From Carboxydocella sporoproducens DSM 16521 (GTDB taxonomy: Bacteria > Bacillota > GCA-003054495 > Carboxydocellales > Carboxydocellaceae), in assembly GCF_900167165.1 (NCBI RefSeq), contig NZ_FUXM01000002.1:1-64000 (forward strand): DNA of 64,000 nucleotides. Reading direction: 5' to 3'. Every line of letters begins with the position of its first letter. Positions within the stretch are counted from its first letter, which is position 1. The notes beneath the pieces were generated by a model, which was given only the letters and a program-made list of their open reading frames with translations, was not told where the DNA came from and did not search any database. The position numbers were made by a program, and so were the translations under genes. Positions 26,395 to 35,215 of the stretch are shown piece by piece.

Positions 26395-27375
26395 ATGGCC
26401 GTAAAAGAACTGCTAATAGTTGTTCTGATCGGGCTGATAATTGTGGGAATATTTGTTAATATTTATCAGCTTGACCTGAAAGAATTTTTCCTCGAAAGCT
26501 TATTGGGACTGGTGTCACCAAATAAATATGCGGAAGTAGAAAGCAAAAAAAACTTAATTAATCGCATTCCACGAGAGTTTAAGGTGTGCCTGGACTGCCA
26601 CGATACGCTTGTGCAAAAACTGCAGGAAAAAAACACTCATCTTCCGGCAGTAATGGGTCAATGCGGAGTTTGTCATGTTGTAACTGGCCATCCTGGAGCC
26701 AGTGCTCAGTACACTTTACCTTTAAATGAATTATGTTTTACCTGCCATAATCGGATCTGGGATAAACAAAATCAATATCAACACAGACCTTTTGAGCTGG
26801 GCAAATGTGCGGATTGTCATGATCCCCATGGTTCTCCAAATCAATATAATCTGCGCCTGGTACCGCAGTTATTGTGCAATACCTGTCATAATATGGGGAT
26901 TAGATATGGTAAATACAAAGTTCAGCATCCGCCGTTTGCAACTAACCAGTGTCTCGGTTGTCATTATCCTCACAGCTCACCTTATCCCAAAAACCTCAGA
27001 GCTCCAGTAAACGAGCTCTGTAACACCTGTCACTTTGCTACATTGCCGGGCCAATACGCACTTGTTAAACATCCTCCTTTTCGGGATGGACGCTGCATTG
27101 AGTGTCATCATCCCCATGCTTCGGATAATATGCGAATGTTAAGAAAGCCCATCCCATACCTGTGCTTGAATTGTCACGATAATGAAAGGCAAATCGGCTG
27201 GTATAAAAAAATGCATCCTTATGGCGAGAAGTTTCCAGATCGCGCTGAAGGAGGTAGCGTCACTTGTTTAAGTTGCCATCATCCCCATGGTACTGGTAAT
27301 CCCAGGATGTGGCGACGACCTGGAAATTACCTGTGTTTTGGATGTCATCGCAATAAAATGGAGCCGATGAGGTGA
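26395..27375 (+). CDS. Membrane-anchored undecahaem cytochrome c
   Basis: A 326-residue protein with one N-terminal helix (about 5-25) and eleven CXXCH motifs: CLDCH, CGVCH, CFTCH, CADCH, CNTCH, CLGCH, CNTCH, CIECH, CLNCH, CLSCH and CFGCH. The body is a tandem repeat of about 45 residues, each with a CxxCHxPH haem, a short LR-containing link and a second LCxxCH haem (doubled-CXXCH pattern). This periodic layout suggests a stacked haem wire. The start at 26395 has GAGG close upstream. Its 3' end overlaps the frame before the TPR gene. Confidence 0.93.
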   Translation: MAVKELLIVVLIGLIIVGIFVNIYQLDLKEFFLESLLGLVSPNKYAEVESKKNLINRIPREFKVCLDCHDTLVQKLQEKNTHLPAVMGQCGVCHVVTGHPGASAQYTLPLNELCFTCHNRIWDKQNQYQHRPFELGKCADCHDPHGSPNQYNLRLVPQLLCNTCHNMGIRYGKYKVQHPPFATNQCLGCHYPHSSPYPKNLRAPVNELCNTCHFATLPGQYALVKHPPFRDGRCIECHHPHASDNMRMLRKPIPYLCLNCHDNERQIGWYKKMHPYGEKFPDRAEGGSVTCLSCHHPHGTGNPRMWRRPGNYLCFGCHRNKMEPMR

Positions 27376-27380
27376 AAAAT

Positions 27381-28028
27381 ATGGACTTACAGCCTCAAGA
27401 AAACATTATTCCGCTAAACCGCGCAATCATCTATTTGACCATTCTCATAATAACCGGTCTGTTAGTATTCTATTCTATTGGTAAATTTCTGTTCTGGAAC
27501 AAACCAGAATTCCAGTCCAAAACCGAATATGATCTCGCAGTTGCCATGGAAAATGTAAAAAAATATCCGCAAAACGCGCTATTACGGGTTGAACTGGGCT
27601 GGGCCTTTGCACAGGCCGGTAATTATGATCGGGCCCTGGAAGAATACCAGAATGCTTTAAAAATTGATAAGAAGAACGTTGCAGCTAAATATAATATGGC
27701 CTTGATTTATCTGCAAAAAAATCAAGATCAAAAAGCGGTTAAATTACTCGAAGAACTTATCAAGGAAAGGCCAGCCTTTACAGAAGCCAGACTTACACTA
27801 GGCGAATACTACCTGCAGACTAAAAAGTATGATGATGCTTTAAAGCATTTTCATTTTGTGCTAAAGGCTAACCCTGGCACAGTAGACTATATCTATTTGA
27901 TAGGTCAAGCGTTAGAGGGTAAAGGCAAAATAAAAGAAGCAATCCAGCAATATGAGCTGGCTTTGCGATATGTGCCTGATTTTCAACCAGCTAAGGAAGC
28001 CCTGGAAAAGTTGAAGGCCAAAAAATAG
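27381..28028 (+). CDS. Membrane-anchored TPR protein
   Basis: A 215-residue protein with one N-terminal transmembrane helix (about 14-36) and four or five tetratricopeptide repeats from about residue 50 to the end (for example AFAQAGNYDRALEEYQNALK). No haem or catalytic motif. ATG 27381 has GAGGTG upstream; GTG 27372 overlaps the cytochrome gene. TPR proteins in cytochrome operons often act as assembly or docking factors, and CcmI-like haem-lyase components are TPR proteins, so a role in cytochrome maturation or complex assembly is the likeliest inference. Confidence 0.88.
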   Translation: MDLQPQENIIPLNRAIIYLTILIITGLLVFYSIGKFLFWNKPEFQSKTEYDLAVAMENVKKYPQNALLRVELGWAFAQAGNYDRALEEYQNALKIDKKNVAAKYNMALIYLQKNQDQKAVKLLEELIKERPAFTEARLTLGEYYLQTKKYDDALKHFHFVLKANPGTVDYIYLIGQALEGKGKIKEAIQQYELALRYVPDFQPAKEALEKLKAKK

Positions 28029-28039
28029 GGGGCACTATT

Positions 28040-28978
28040 ATGGACAAGAAAAAATTTAAGCAATTATCGCTGGCAAGTCTAATAATTTTATTGCTGGTCT
28101 TTGCCTATTTTTACTGGCAAAAAACAGACCCCCTGGAAACCATACCTGTAGGCGATATAAGTGAACCTCCCAAATATGTTTTGTCTATGTATGGGGACAA
28201 AAAGTATTCTTTAGAACAACCTTTAGGTATTACAGTTTATGACAATGAGGTTTTTGTCTCTGACTCGGACGCAGGTAGAGTGTTGGTCTTTGATCAGAAT
28301 GGTAAGTTATTGAGGATTATTGGAGAAAAAGACAAAAAGCTTAGAAATCCTTATGGTCTGGCAATTCACGCTGGAAAGCTTTATGTGGCTGACGGAGGAC
28401 TGGCAAGAATCTCTATCTTTACTGTCCAGGGAGATTTCAAGGGGTACTGGCTTCCCAAGGAGGAGAATCGAATTAATGTGCCTGCGACGATATATGTAGA
28501 TGACAATAGAATAGTAATCAGCGATTTGGTTCGCAGCGGTATATATGTTTTTGATCATCAAGGTAACCTGAAATTAGCTTTTGGCGGCAAAGGTACAGAA
28601 AAAGGCTTCTTAAATAAACCCCACGGCTTTGTAATTAATGAGCGGGGAGAATTTATTGTGGCTGATAGTAACAATAATAGAGTGCAGATTTTTGATAACA
28701 AAGGGAAATTTATCAAAATTCTTGGTGAGAATGAAAGCAATAAAGGAGAAATATTGACCCCAAGAGGCATCACCCAGGACGAACAGGGTAATATCTATGT
28801 CGTCTCCGGTCTGGAAAACAGAGTTTATGTTTTTGATAAAAATGGAAAATTTAGATTTAATTTTAACGAGACCGCTAATGGTGATACTTTAGGCTTGCCC
28901 AGTGGAATCGCCTACTCAGGACGTAAAGTCTATGTAACAGAATATGCCAATAAGCGGGTAAGTGTATTTAAGTATTAA
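28040..28978 (+). CDS. Membrane-anchored NHL-repeat beta-propeller, copy 1
   Basis: A 312-residue protein with an N-terminal anchor helix (about 11-27) and a six-bladed NHL propeller (about 45-312). Repeats such as LNKPHGFVINERGEFIVADSNNNRVQIFD are split by the usual G/D turns. No cysteines form haem sites. AGGGGG precedes the ATG. The propeller probably sits outside the membrane as a binding scaffold for the neighbouring cytochromes; NHL proteins are also found next to extracellular cytochromes in Geobacter-type loci. A second propeller lies at 30998. Confidence 0.88.
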   Translation: MDKKKFKQLSLASLIILLLVFAYFYWQKTDPLETIPVGDISEPPKYVLSMYGDKKYSLEQPLGITVYDNEVFVSDSDAGRVLVFDQNGKLLRIIGEKDKKLRNPYGLAIHAGKLYVADGGLARISIFTVQGDFKGYWLPKEENRINVPATIYVDDNRIVISDLVRSGIYVFDHQGNLKLAFGGKGTEKGFLNKPHGFVINERGEFIVADSNNNRVQIFDNKGKFIKILGENESNKGEILTPRGITQDEQGNIYVVSGLENRVYVFDKNGKFRFNFNETANGDTLGLPSGIAYSGRKVYVTEYANKRVSVFKY

Positions 28979-28985
28979 ATGAGCC

Positions 28986-29005
28986 TGTAAGGCAGATGCC
29001 TTACA
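28986..29005 (+). other. Perfect 8-bp intra-operon hairpin
   Basis: TGTAAGGC / GCCTTACA with AGAT loop directly after the first NHL gene. No T tract follows, so attenuation or RNA processing is more likely than full termination. Confidence 0.4.
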
Positions 29006-29033
29006 ATATAAAAATAAAGGGGTGATGGGTTAA

Positions 29034-30941
29034 ATGTCTATTTTAAAAAAGAGAGGAGGACCTATATTGAAAGGGCGCTGGTTGACCCAAATATCATTAA
29101 TTGGATCTCTGCTTTTATTCAGCGCTCAAGCAGCTTACGCTTTACCAACAACTCCACCATTGGCCAGTACTACCCTTAGCAGCGCGGCCAGTGCTGGAGG
29201 AACTACGATCACTGTTACCAGTACCACTAATATTGATGTTGGCGATGTACTGGTCCTTGACCAAGGCGTAATTGGCAAGGAAGAACGGGTGCGAGTAGCT
29301 GGTATAGCTGGAACTACTATAACCATAGCCGGAGCAAGTAATGGTTACAAGTTACAGTACAGTCATAATAGTGGTGCTACTGTAGTAGAAATTGATACTG
29401 TTGGTTTGACCAATGCCAATCCCAATACTCCTGCTACTACTTATGAACACGATCCGGGAGATCCTGATAATTTCCAAGGGGTGATGGATCCTAATTTTAA
29501 TAACAATTTACCGGTCACCAGTGGGCCTCACGGTCGTTATACCACCAATACCAATGGTTGTGGACGCTGCCATCAATTACACCAAGCTAAAAGTATAAGA
29601 TTAATCAGGTTTGATACAGCTGCAGCTCAAAACCCAATTTATGGAGTTTGTACTTATTGCCATAGTTTTAATGGGCAAAGTACCTATGATGTTAAAGATG
29701 GTATGATCTGGGATACCAACAATGGCTATCGCTATGCTACTAATGGTGGTGGTTTTGAACGCATGCTGGTGGTTGAGGGGCCGGCACAAGTAGCTACTGT
29801 AGTAAAAGTATCGGCTAAACACCGAGTAAATGAACAAGCAACTATAAATACCGATGGCTCAATTTCTTATGTAAAGTTTAATGCCCCTGGAGGTTACCAG
29901 GAAACAAACGGTCACGTGGAATTGCGTTGTTCAAGTTGTCATCAGCCCCACGGAACTTCTAACAGCCGTCTGCTGGTAACCAGAATACAAACAGCAGATA
30001 CCAGTGGGAACCCCATCTGGCGTGATACATCTACTTCTGGAACTAAAGTAGTAATTAAGGTAAATAACCCTTTTAGTGATGAAAAAACAGAATACAACGA
30101 AGAAATTGCTACTTTCTGCGGCGCGTGCCACTATGACTATCTTTCCAGCAATGCTTCACAGAAAAGTGGATATTATATGCCCAATTATTATCGCCACAAG
30201 ATGAAAATGGGACCCAATTCAGGTTTAAATGACATTAACACAAATGATGGTACTTTTGGTTATAATTCCAGTAAATTGGTTTTACCGCTGGCCAGCATCG
30301 GAAATGATGGTACTAGCACCGGAGCTGCCAATACTGTTATATGTTTGACCTGTCATTACGCCCATGGGACCTTTGTGCAGGTAACTGGAATAAAGACTTA
30401 TGACCAGATCCAGCTTAATAGTAATACTAATCTAAATACAGTTAATGGCTATGAATCTCCCAAAAACCTGCGGATGGATAACAGGGGAGTCTGCCAGAAC
30501 TGTCACAACAGAACAAAGAGTACAGTAAAACCGGTACTGGTGCAGGTTTTAGATCCTGCTCAAGATGGTTCAAAAGAATATGGTCAGACTGGTTCGTTGC
30601 TACCTGGTAAAGCTGTTTCACCCACTGCTAATACCATTCTAATCCGCTTCGACCAGTACATGTGGAGGGATAAAACCGATCCGACTGGTGTTGCTGGTAG
30701 TGTTGAAAACACTGGACATTACAAGGTGACAGACATGACAGCTAGCCAGAATATTTCTGTAACATCTGCTACTCTGCAGCCCGATGGACGTACTGTACTG
30801 TTAACTCTCGGCTCTAGTCTTACTCCTGGTAACCAGATTAAAGTCGAACTGCAAGCGATTGGTGCTACCAATATTAAAGACCTGAACTTTAATGAGGTAA
30901 ACCCGGCAGATACGAATAATATTGTAACTTTCACTAAATAA
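29034..30941 (+). CDS. Secreted hexahaem cytochrome with Ig-like domains
   Basis: An exported 635-residue protein. The signal peptide has a basic start, a hydrophobic core and likely cleavage after AYA (about residue 36). A beta-rich repeat domain (about 40-125, TTITVTSTTNIDVGD pattern) precedes the haem region with six CXXCH motifs: CGRCH, CTYCH, CSSCH, CGACH, CLTCH and CQNCH. A C-terminal Ig-like (SbsA/CopC-type) domain follows (about 510-635). Haems are widely spaced compared with the membrane cytochromes. The start may instead be TTG 29067, which has GAGGAGG seven bases upstream and would give a shorter signal peptide. No cell-wall sorting motif is seen. Confidence 0.92.
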   Translation: MSILKKRGGPILKGRWLTQISLIGSLLLFSAQAAYALPTTPPLASTTLSSAASAGGTTITVTSTTNIDVGDVLVLDQGVIGKEERVRVAGIAGTTITIAGASNGYKLQYSHNSGATVVEIDTVGLTNANPNTPATTYEHDPGDPDNFQGVMDPNFNNNLPVTSGPHGRYTTNTNGCGRCHQLHQAKSIRLIRFDTAAAQNPIYGVCTYCHSFNGQSTYDVKDGMIWDTNNGYRYATNGGGFERMLVVEGPAQVATVVKVSAKHRVNEQATINTDGSISYVKFNAPGGYQETNGHVELRCSSCHQPHGTSNSRLLVTRIQTADTSGNPIWRDTSTSGTKVVIKVNNPFSDEKTEYNEEIATFCGACHYDYLSSNASQKSGYYMPNYYRHKMKMGPNSGLNDINTNDGTFGYNSSKLVLPLASIGNDGTSTGAANTVICLTCHYAHGTFVQVTGIKTYDQIQLNSNTNLNTVNGYESPKNLRMDNRGVCQNCHNRTKSTVKPVLVQVLDPAQDGSKEYGQTGSLLPGKAVSPTANTILIRFDQYMWRDKTDPTGVAGSVENTGHYKVTDMTASQNISVTSATLQPDGRTVLLTLGSSLTPGNQIKVELQAIGATNIKDLNFNEVNPADTNNIVTFTK

Positions 30942-30947
30942 TTAGGC

Positions 30948-30973
30948 GCGGGGAATCTAGCATGATTCCCCGC
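30948..30973 (+). terminator. Hairpin between hexahaem and NHL genes
   Basis: Perfect 10-bp stem GCGGGGAATC / GATTCCCCGC with a 6-nt loop. The tail (TCGACCTTCTT) is only weakly T-rich, so partial termination or processing is more likely than a full stop. An ATG at 30962 lies in the loop and is not a plausible start. Confidence 0.5.
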
Positions 30974-30997
30974 TCGACCTTCTTCTGGGGTGGGAAA

Positions 30998-31918
30998 ATG
31001 GCCAGAAAAATTAGTTGTTTCTTATTTGCTGTTGTTTTTTTTCTAGGAATTGGAGCATATTATTTCTCTCACGGTTATTCATTATCTTATTCTAGTCCTG
31101 CAAGAAAAACGATTTATCATTTTTGGCCATCTGGTAATAATAGAATGCTTAATCAACCATTGGATGTAGCTAAGACAGGTAACGATTTATACTGGATTGC
31201 TGAAAGTACAAACCAGCGGCTTAGTGCCGTCAATAATAACGGCACAATAGTAAAAGTTATAAACTTAGAGGGAAATTTCGCCCCTGGGAGTATTTGGTGG
31301 CAAAACAACCATCTTTATGTTTGTGATTTAAATAGTAATCAAATAATGATATTAGATAAAAATGGAAATTTGATCAATCGTCTATTTTTATCAACAAATG
31401 GGGCTATTGTTAAACCTGTTTTTATTACAGGAGACAACCAAGAGCGATTATTTGTGGCTGATGTTTTTTACCATCAGGTAATTGTTTTGGATAACCTGGG
31501 TAATATCATTCAGAAAATCGCTAAGCCGGGCCATGAAAAAGGCCAGGTCTATTATCCTTACGGTATCGCTTATGATCAAGGGAACAAACGAATTTATGTC
31601 AGCGATTTTGGCAACCAGGAAGTAGATATTTTCGATATAAATGGCAGTTGGCTAGGGGATATCCCCACCTTAAGAGGCAAGCAAATACGCGGTCTGGCAT
31701 GGGATGAGCGCCGCGAATTGCTTTGGGCCGTCGACATTTTTAATCATTCTGTTTTAATCTTAAATAAGGAATATAAAATTGTTGAACAAATTAATGAGCT
31801 GTCAACTGGCCAGTTCTTATATATCCCAAATAGCGTAAGGGTTTTCGGTAACGAAGTACTAATTGCAGACAAAGAAAATAACCGGATAGTACAGAGGATT
31901 GAGGTCGATAGAAAATGA
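30998..31918 (+). CDS. NHL-repeat beta-propeller, copy 2
   Basis: A 306-residue protein with an N-terminal hydrophobic segment (about 5-24) serving as signal or anchor, then an NHL-type propeller (about 45-306) with blades such as YYPYGIAYDQGNKRIYVSDF. It is a diverged homologue of the propeller at 28040 and again sits directly before a secreted multihaem gene. ATG 30998 has GGGGTGGG upstream, and the alternative ATG at 30962 lies inside a hairpin loop. Overlaps the next gene by 4 nt. Confidence 0.87.
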   Translation: MARKISCFLFAVVFFLGIGAYYFSHGYSLSYSSPARKTIYHFWPSGNNRMLNQPLDVAKTGNDLYWIAESTNQRLSAVNNNGTIVKVINLEGNFAPGSIWWQNNHLYVCDLNSNQIMILDKNGNLINRLFLSTNGAIVKPVFITGDNQERLFVADVFYHQVIVLDNLGNIIQKIAKPGHEKGQVYYPYGIAYDQGNKRIYVSDFGNQEVDIFDINGSWLGDIPTLRGKQIRGLAWDERRELLWAVDIFNHSVLILNKEYKIVEQINELSTGQFLYIPNSVRVFGNEVLIADKENNRIVQRIEVDRK

Positions 31919-33378
31919 AAAAATTTTTTCAGATTATCTTTATGTTTTTTTTCTCATTTTTACCCATAACTCCGGTTATGGCAGCCCCTGACTATCCATT
32001 AATTATAAATTACAGGCCCCTGGCAGGAGATCAAGGGGCAGGCATTGATACCGTTAAATCCCCTATTACTATTACCTTTGACCGGCCTATGAATGCTGCT
32101 ACAATTAATACAAGTACTTTTTATCTCAAGGATAGTAATAATAATTTACTAAATACAACTGTCACTTATGATAGTAATACCAGGGTGGCTACCCTGACAT
32201 TAAATCCTGCATCAACAAAATTGAATACTAATCAAGTCTATACTGTTTTTGTTATTGGCGGAGTTTCTGGGATTAAAGATAGCAATAATAATCCACTTCC
32301 AGGAAATTTTCAATGGTCTTTTGCGACAGGAACTTCGGATTATTTTGTGCCTCATCGCAATTATTCTACCAGTACTGCAAAATGTGGAATATGTCACCAA
32401 CTGCACCAGGCACCGGAGTATCGACTGGTGCGTAACAGTTCTACTTCAACTCTTTGCTTTACTTGTCATGATGGATCTGCCAGCAATTATAATATTAAAT
32501 CACTTTTTGCAGCTGGCACCATTTCCTTTCACCCGGTGGCAGGCATATCTTTGGCTGGTAATTCTGATAAACTGAGATGTGTTGATTGCCATAACCCTCA
32601 TAATGTTAATGATAACCGTCCCCTTGCGCCAGCTGCTTCAGGTGCTTTGTCTTATAGCCGCGGAGTTGCACCACCTGCGCGGCCAGCCTGGAGTCAGGTC
32701 GCAGAAGGGGACTGGAATTATAAAATAAGTATTTCGTATCAATACGAACTATGTTATCGCTGTCACTCAACCTGGGATCCAGCCAACCCAACCCATGCTG
32801 CTTTAACTTTACGGGATATTGCCAGGGAATTTAATCCTAATAATAAGGCTTTTCATCCAGTAGAAGCAGATAGTCCCAACACAAAGGGAATTTTTGTTTC
32901 CGGCTATTCCGCAAGTACCAGGATCTTCTGTACTGATTGTCATGGCTCTCCGGTTTCAGGTGCAGCCAGAGGACCTCATGGCTCTACAAATGTTAAGATT
33001 TTAAAAGGACTTTATGATAATAATACAGGAACTGGAAACAGCCAGCATTTATGTTTTCGCTGTCATAATTATAACGCTTATGCCCAAAGAGATCCTTACA
33101 GAGATTCAAATCTCACAGGATTTTATAATAGTAATAGAGGCAATCTGCATGCTTATCACACGGACAAATTAAACAGCATTCGCTGCCAGTATTGTCATTC
33201 TGCGGTAGTACACGGTCTTAATAGCAATAAACACCTGATTCTGAACACCAGTTTGGAATCCAATCCCTACAAAAGTAGTATTGCCAAAATTACTTACTAT
33301 CAAGAAAGTAGTGGTAACTATAGTGCAAATAACTGCCGGGTTAATGATACTAATCTTTGCAGTGCACATTCAAATTAA
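31915..33378 (+). CDS. Secreted heptahaem cytochrome with N-terminal Ig-like domain
   Basis: An exported 487-residue protein. The signal peptide (1-24) ends near VMAAP. An SbsA-type Ig-like domain follows (about 28-142; SPITITFDRPMNAATINTS, then WSFATG). The haem region has seven CXXCH motifs: CGICH, CFTCH, CVDCH, CYRCH, CTDCH, CFRCH and CQYCH. The C-terminal tail carries two further cysteines without haem motifs. Domain order is the reverse of the hexahaem protein, whose Ig domain is C-terminal. Both proteins share the HQLHQA... context at their first haem, suggesting common ancestry. Confidence 0.92.
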   Translation: MKKFFQIIFMFFFSFLPITPVMAAPDYPLIINYRPLAGDQGAGIDTVKSPITITFDRPMNAATINTSTFYLKDSNNNLLNTTVTYDSNTRVATLTLNPASTKLNTNQVYTVFVIGGVSGIKDSNNNPLPGNFQWSFATGTSDYFVPHRNYSTSTAKCGICHQLHQAPEYRLVRNSSTSTLCFTCHDGSASNYNIKSLFAAGTISFHPVAGISLAGNSDKLRCVDCHNPHNVNDNRPLAPAASGALSYSRGVAPPARPAWSQVAEGDWNYKISISYQYELCYRCHSTWDPANPTHAALTLRDIAREFNPNNKAFHPVEADSPNTKGIFVSGYSASTRIFCTDCHGSPVSGAARGPHGSTNVKILKGLYDNNTGTGNSQHLCFRCHNYNAYAQRDPYRDSNLTGFYNSNRGNLHAYHTDKLNSIRCQYCHSAVVHGLNSNKHLILNTSLESNPYKSSIAKITYYQESSGNYSANNCRVNDTNLCSAHSN

Positions 33379-33393
33379 TGGAGAGTAATTAGT

Positions 33394-34302
33394 ATGTTAA
33401 GAGTATTATCCAGTATCCGATTAGCTAATTTAATCATATTAGTTTATTGTATTTTCTTGATTATCGCTATGCTTAAACCTGAAAAGAAGCTGCTGGATTC
33501 TATTTGGTTTTTTATTTTAGGGATATTGTTTTTTTTCAATCTTACAGCCTGTACCCTTAAACAATTGGTTAATTATCGTAAAAACAAAATTGGCTTAGCG
33601 CTCTTTCATATTGGACTAGTATTAGTCCTTTTGGGAAATGGTATCAATTTTTTCTGGGGAAAAGAAGGTATTTTACAACTGGGGATTGGACAAACCAGGA
33701 TTGTTGATAAAAGCAATTTATTAAATTATCGGGAGGGCAAATTTGCTTCCCCGTGGGAAGGGGATTTAGAAATCACGCTCCAAGATATAAAAGTAGAAAT
33801 GGATCAGGGTAAACCTAAAGTTAAGTATGGAAATTTACTGGTAGTAAACAGGAAAAACAACGCCATAGCTCAGATACCTTTTGATTATGTAAATTCATTT
33901 CAGTCAAACGGCCTTTATTTCTGGCCTTTGGAAAGAGGCTATGCTCCTGTATTAGAGTTAACGGATGAACTGATTCACTGGAGTCTACAAACTAAAAAAT
34001 TAAATAACCAGGAAGTGTACGAAGGAAATTTAAAAACTGGTGATTTAGACCTGAAAGGCCAGCTGAAAGAGCAAAAATTGATTTTAATCTATCAACAAGG
34101 AAAAGAAACAAAAGAGAAAGTTTTAAGTCAAGGACAAACAGTATTCATTAATGGACAACAAATTAAATGGCTTGAAACCTCATACTGGCTGGCCTTTTCT
34201 GTTAAATACCAGCCAGGCAATAGTATAATCTGGCCAGGAACTCTCTTGCTGATTATTGGTAGCGCCTATCATTATCTACCACTGCTTTGGAAGAAGGGAT
34301 AA
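33394..34302 (+). CDS. ResB/Ccs1-like cytochrome c maturation protein
   Basis: A 302-residue membrane protein with three N-terminal helices (about 7-27, 35-54 and 66-88), a large extracytoplasmic region (about 90-270) and one C-terminal helix (about 276-295): the topology of ResB/Ccs1, which chaperones apocytochrome in system II. GLALFHIGLVLVLLG fits the family's third helix. It is shorter than typical ResB. Next to a CcsA-like gene at the end of the haem-protein locus, it should attach haem to the cytochromes encoded upstream. Confidence 0.85.
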   Translation: MLRVLSSIRLANLIILVYCIFLIIAMLKPEKKLLDSIWFFILGILFFFNLTACTLKQLVNYRKNKIGLALFHIGLVLVLLGNGINFFWGKEGILQLGIGQTRIVDKSNLLNYREGKFASPWEGDLEITLQDIKVEMDQGKPKVKYGNLLVVNRKNNAIAQIPFDYVNSFQSNGLYFWPLERGYAPVLELTDELIHWSLQTKKLNNQEVYEGNLKTGDLDLKGQLKEQKLILIYQQGKETKEKVLSQGQTVFINGQQIKWLETSYWLAFSVKYQPGNSIIWPGTLLLIIGSAYHYLPLLWKKG

Positions 34303-34303
34303 C

Positions 34304-35086
34304 ATGTTTAAACTTCAAGTAATAAATTTATGGACAAGCGTTAGTTTCTATGGTGTCGCCTTTGTTTTTTGGGTTGTTCACAGCTACTGGTATAAACCCA
34401 TTCTGCTTAGGTTTAGTAATTATTCAGGTATAATCGGCTTTGTTTTTCATACTATAGCGTTAATTCTACGCTGGATAGAGGTTAATCATGGCCCCTATCA
34501 TAATTTTTATGAAGTATTAATTTCTGACATGTGGGTAGCCTTATTGTTTTTCGGTATTTTAAGCTATAAGTTACCTGAACTAAAAAACGGCGCCCTTATC
34601 GTATATCCTTTGGCTATGGTAGTTATAGCTTATGCTGTCTTCCAAACCCCCCAGCAAACAGAACTTCCACCTTCATATGCTACTTACTGGCTGACCATAC
34701 ATGTGCTCTTTGCTAAACTGTCCTATGGTTCCTGTTTGCTTTCGGCTGTAGCTGCTGCTCTATATCTGCGTGAAAGAAAAGAGATTTTCGAGAAATGGCA
34801 ATATCGGCTTGCAGGTATAGGATTCTTTAACCTTGCTGTAATGATTGCTTCAGGAGCAGTTTGGGCATATAAAGCCTGGGGGCGTTTCTGGGGCTGGGAT
34901 CCCATCGAGACCTGGGCTTTGATCTCCTGGCTTGTGTACGCATTGTACTTACATTTATGGAGAACGCAAAACTGGCGTGGCACAAAATCAGCCTGGTTGG
35001 CTATTATCAGTTTCTTATTCGTAATCCTGGCATTTTTCTGCCTTAAATTTCTATATCCTTCTGTTCACGAAAATCTCAGCATATAG
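34304..35086 (+). CDS. ResC/CcsA-like haem export and ligation protein
   Basis: A 260-residue, eight-helix protein of the CcsA/ResC family. The haem-handling tryptophan-rich motif reads AWGRFWGWDPIETWALISW; conserved histidines flank it (ITIHVLFAKLSYG upstream, LHLWR downstream). Together with ResB it forms the system II synthase that ligates haem to CXXCH motifs outside the membrane. ATG 34304 has GAAGAAGGGA upstream. Last gene before a terminator, which closes the locus. Confidence 0.93.
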   Translation: MFKLQVINLWTSVSFYGVAFVFWVVHSYWYKPILLRFSNYSGIIGFVFHTIALILRWIEVNHGPYHNFYEVLISDMWVALLFFGILSYKLPELKNGALIVYPLAMVVIAYAVFQTPQQTELPPSYATYWLTIHVLFAKLSYGSCLLSAVAAALYLRERKEIFEKWQYRLAGIGFFNLAVMIASGAVWAYKAWGRFWGWDPIETWALISWLVYALYLHLWRTQNWRGTKSAWLAIISFLFVILAFFCLKFLYPSVHENLSI

Positions 35087-35106
35087 AATATTTAGTTCAT
35101 CTGGAG

Positions 35107-35139
35107 CAAAAAGATTACCCTCCGGGGTAGTCTTTTTTT
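35107..35139 (+). terminator. Rho-independent terminator of the cytochrome locus
   Basis: AGATTACCC / GGGTAGTCT stem (one G-U pair) with TCCG tetraloop, preceded by an A run and followed by TTTTTTT. Confidence 0.9.
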
Positions 35140-35215
35140 GGCACAATCAGAGGATGGTAGAACTGCCAGAATTGTCACTATAATTGAAATAAGAGAAATA
35201 AAAGGGGGAAATAGC

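Noticed and set aside
30962-30997. ATG 30962 as start of second NHL protein
   Set aside because: It lies in the loop of a perfect 10-bp hairpin with no ribosome-binding site; ATG 30998 has one.
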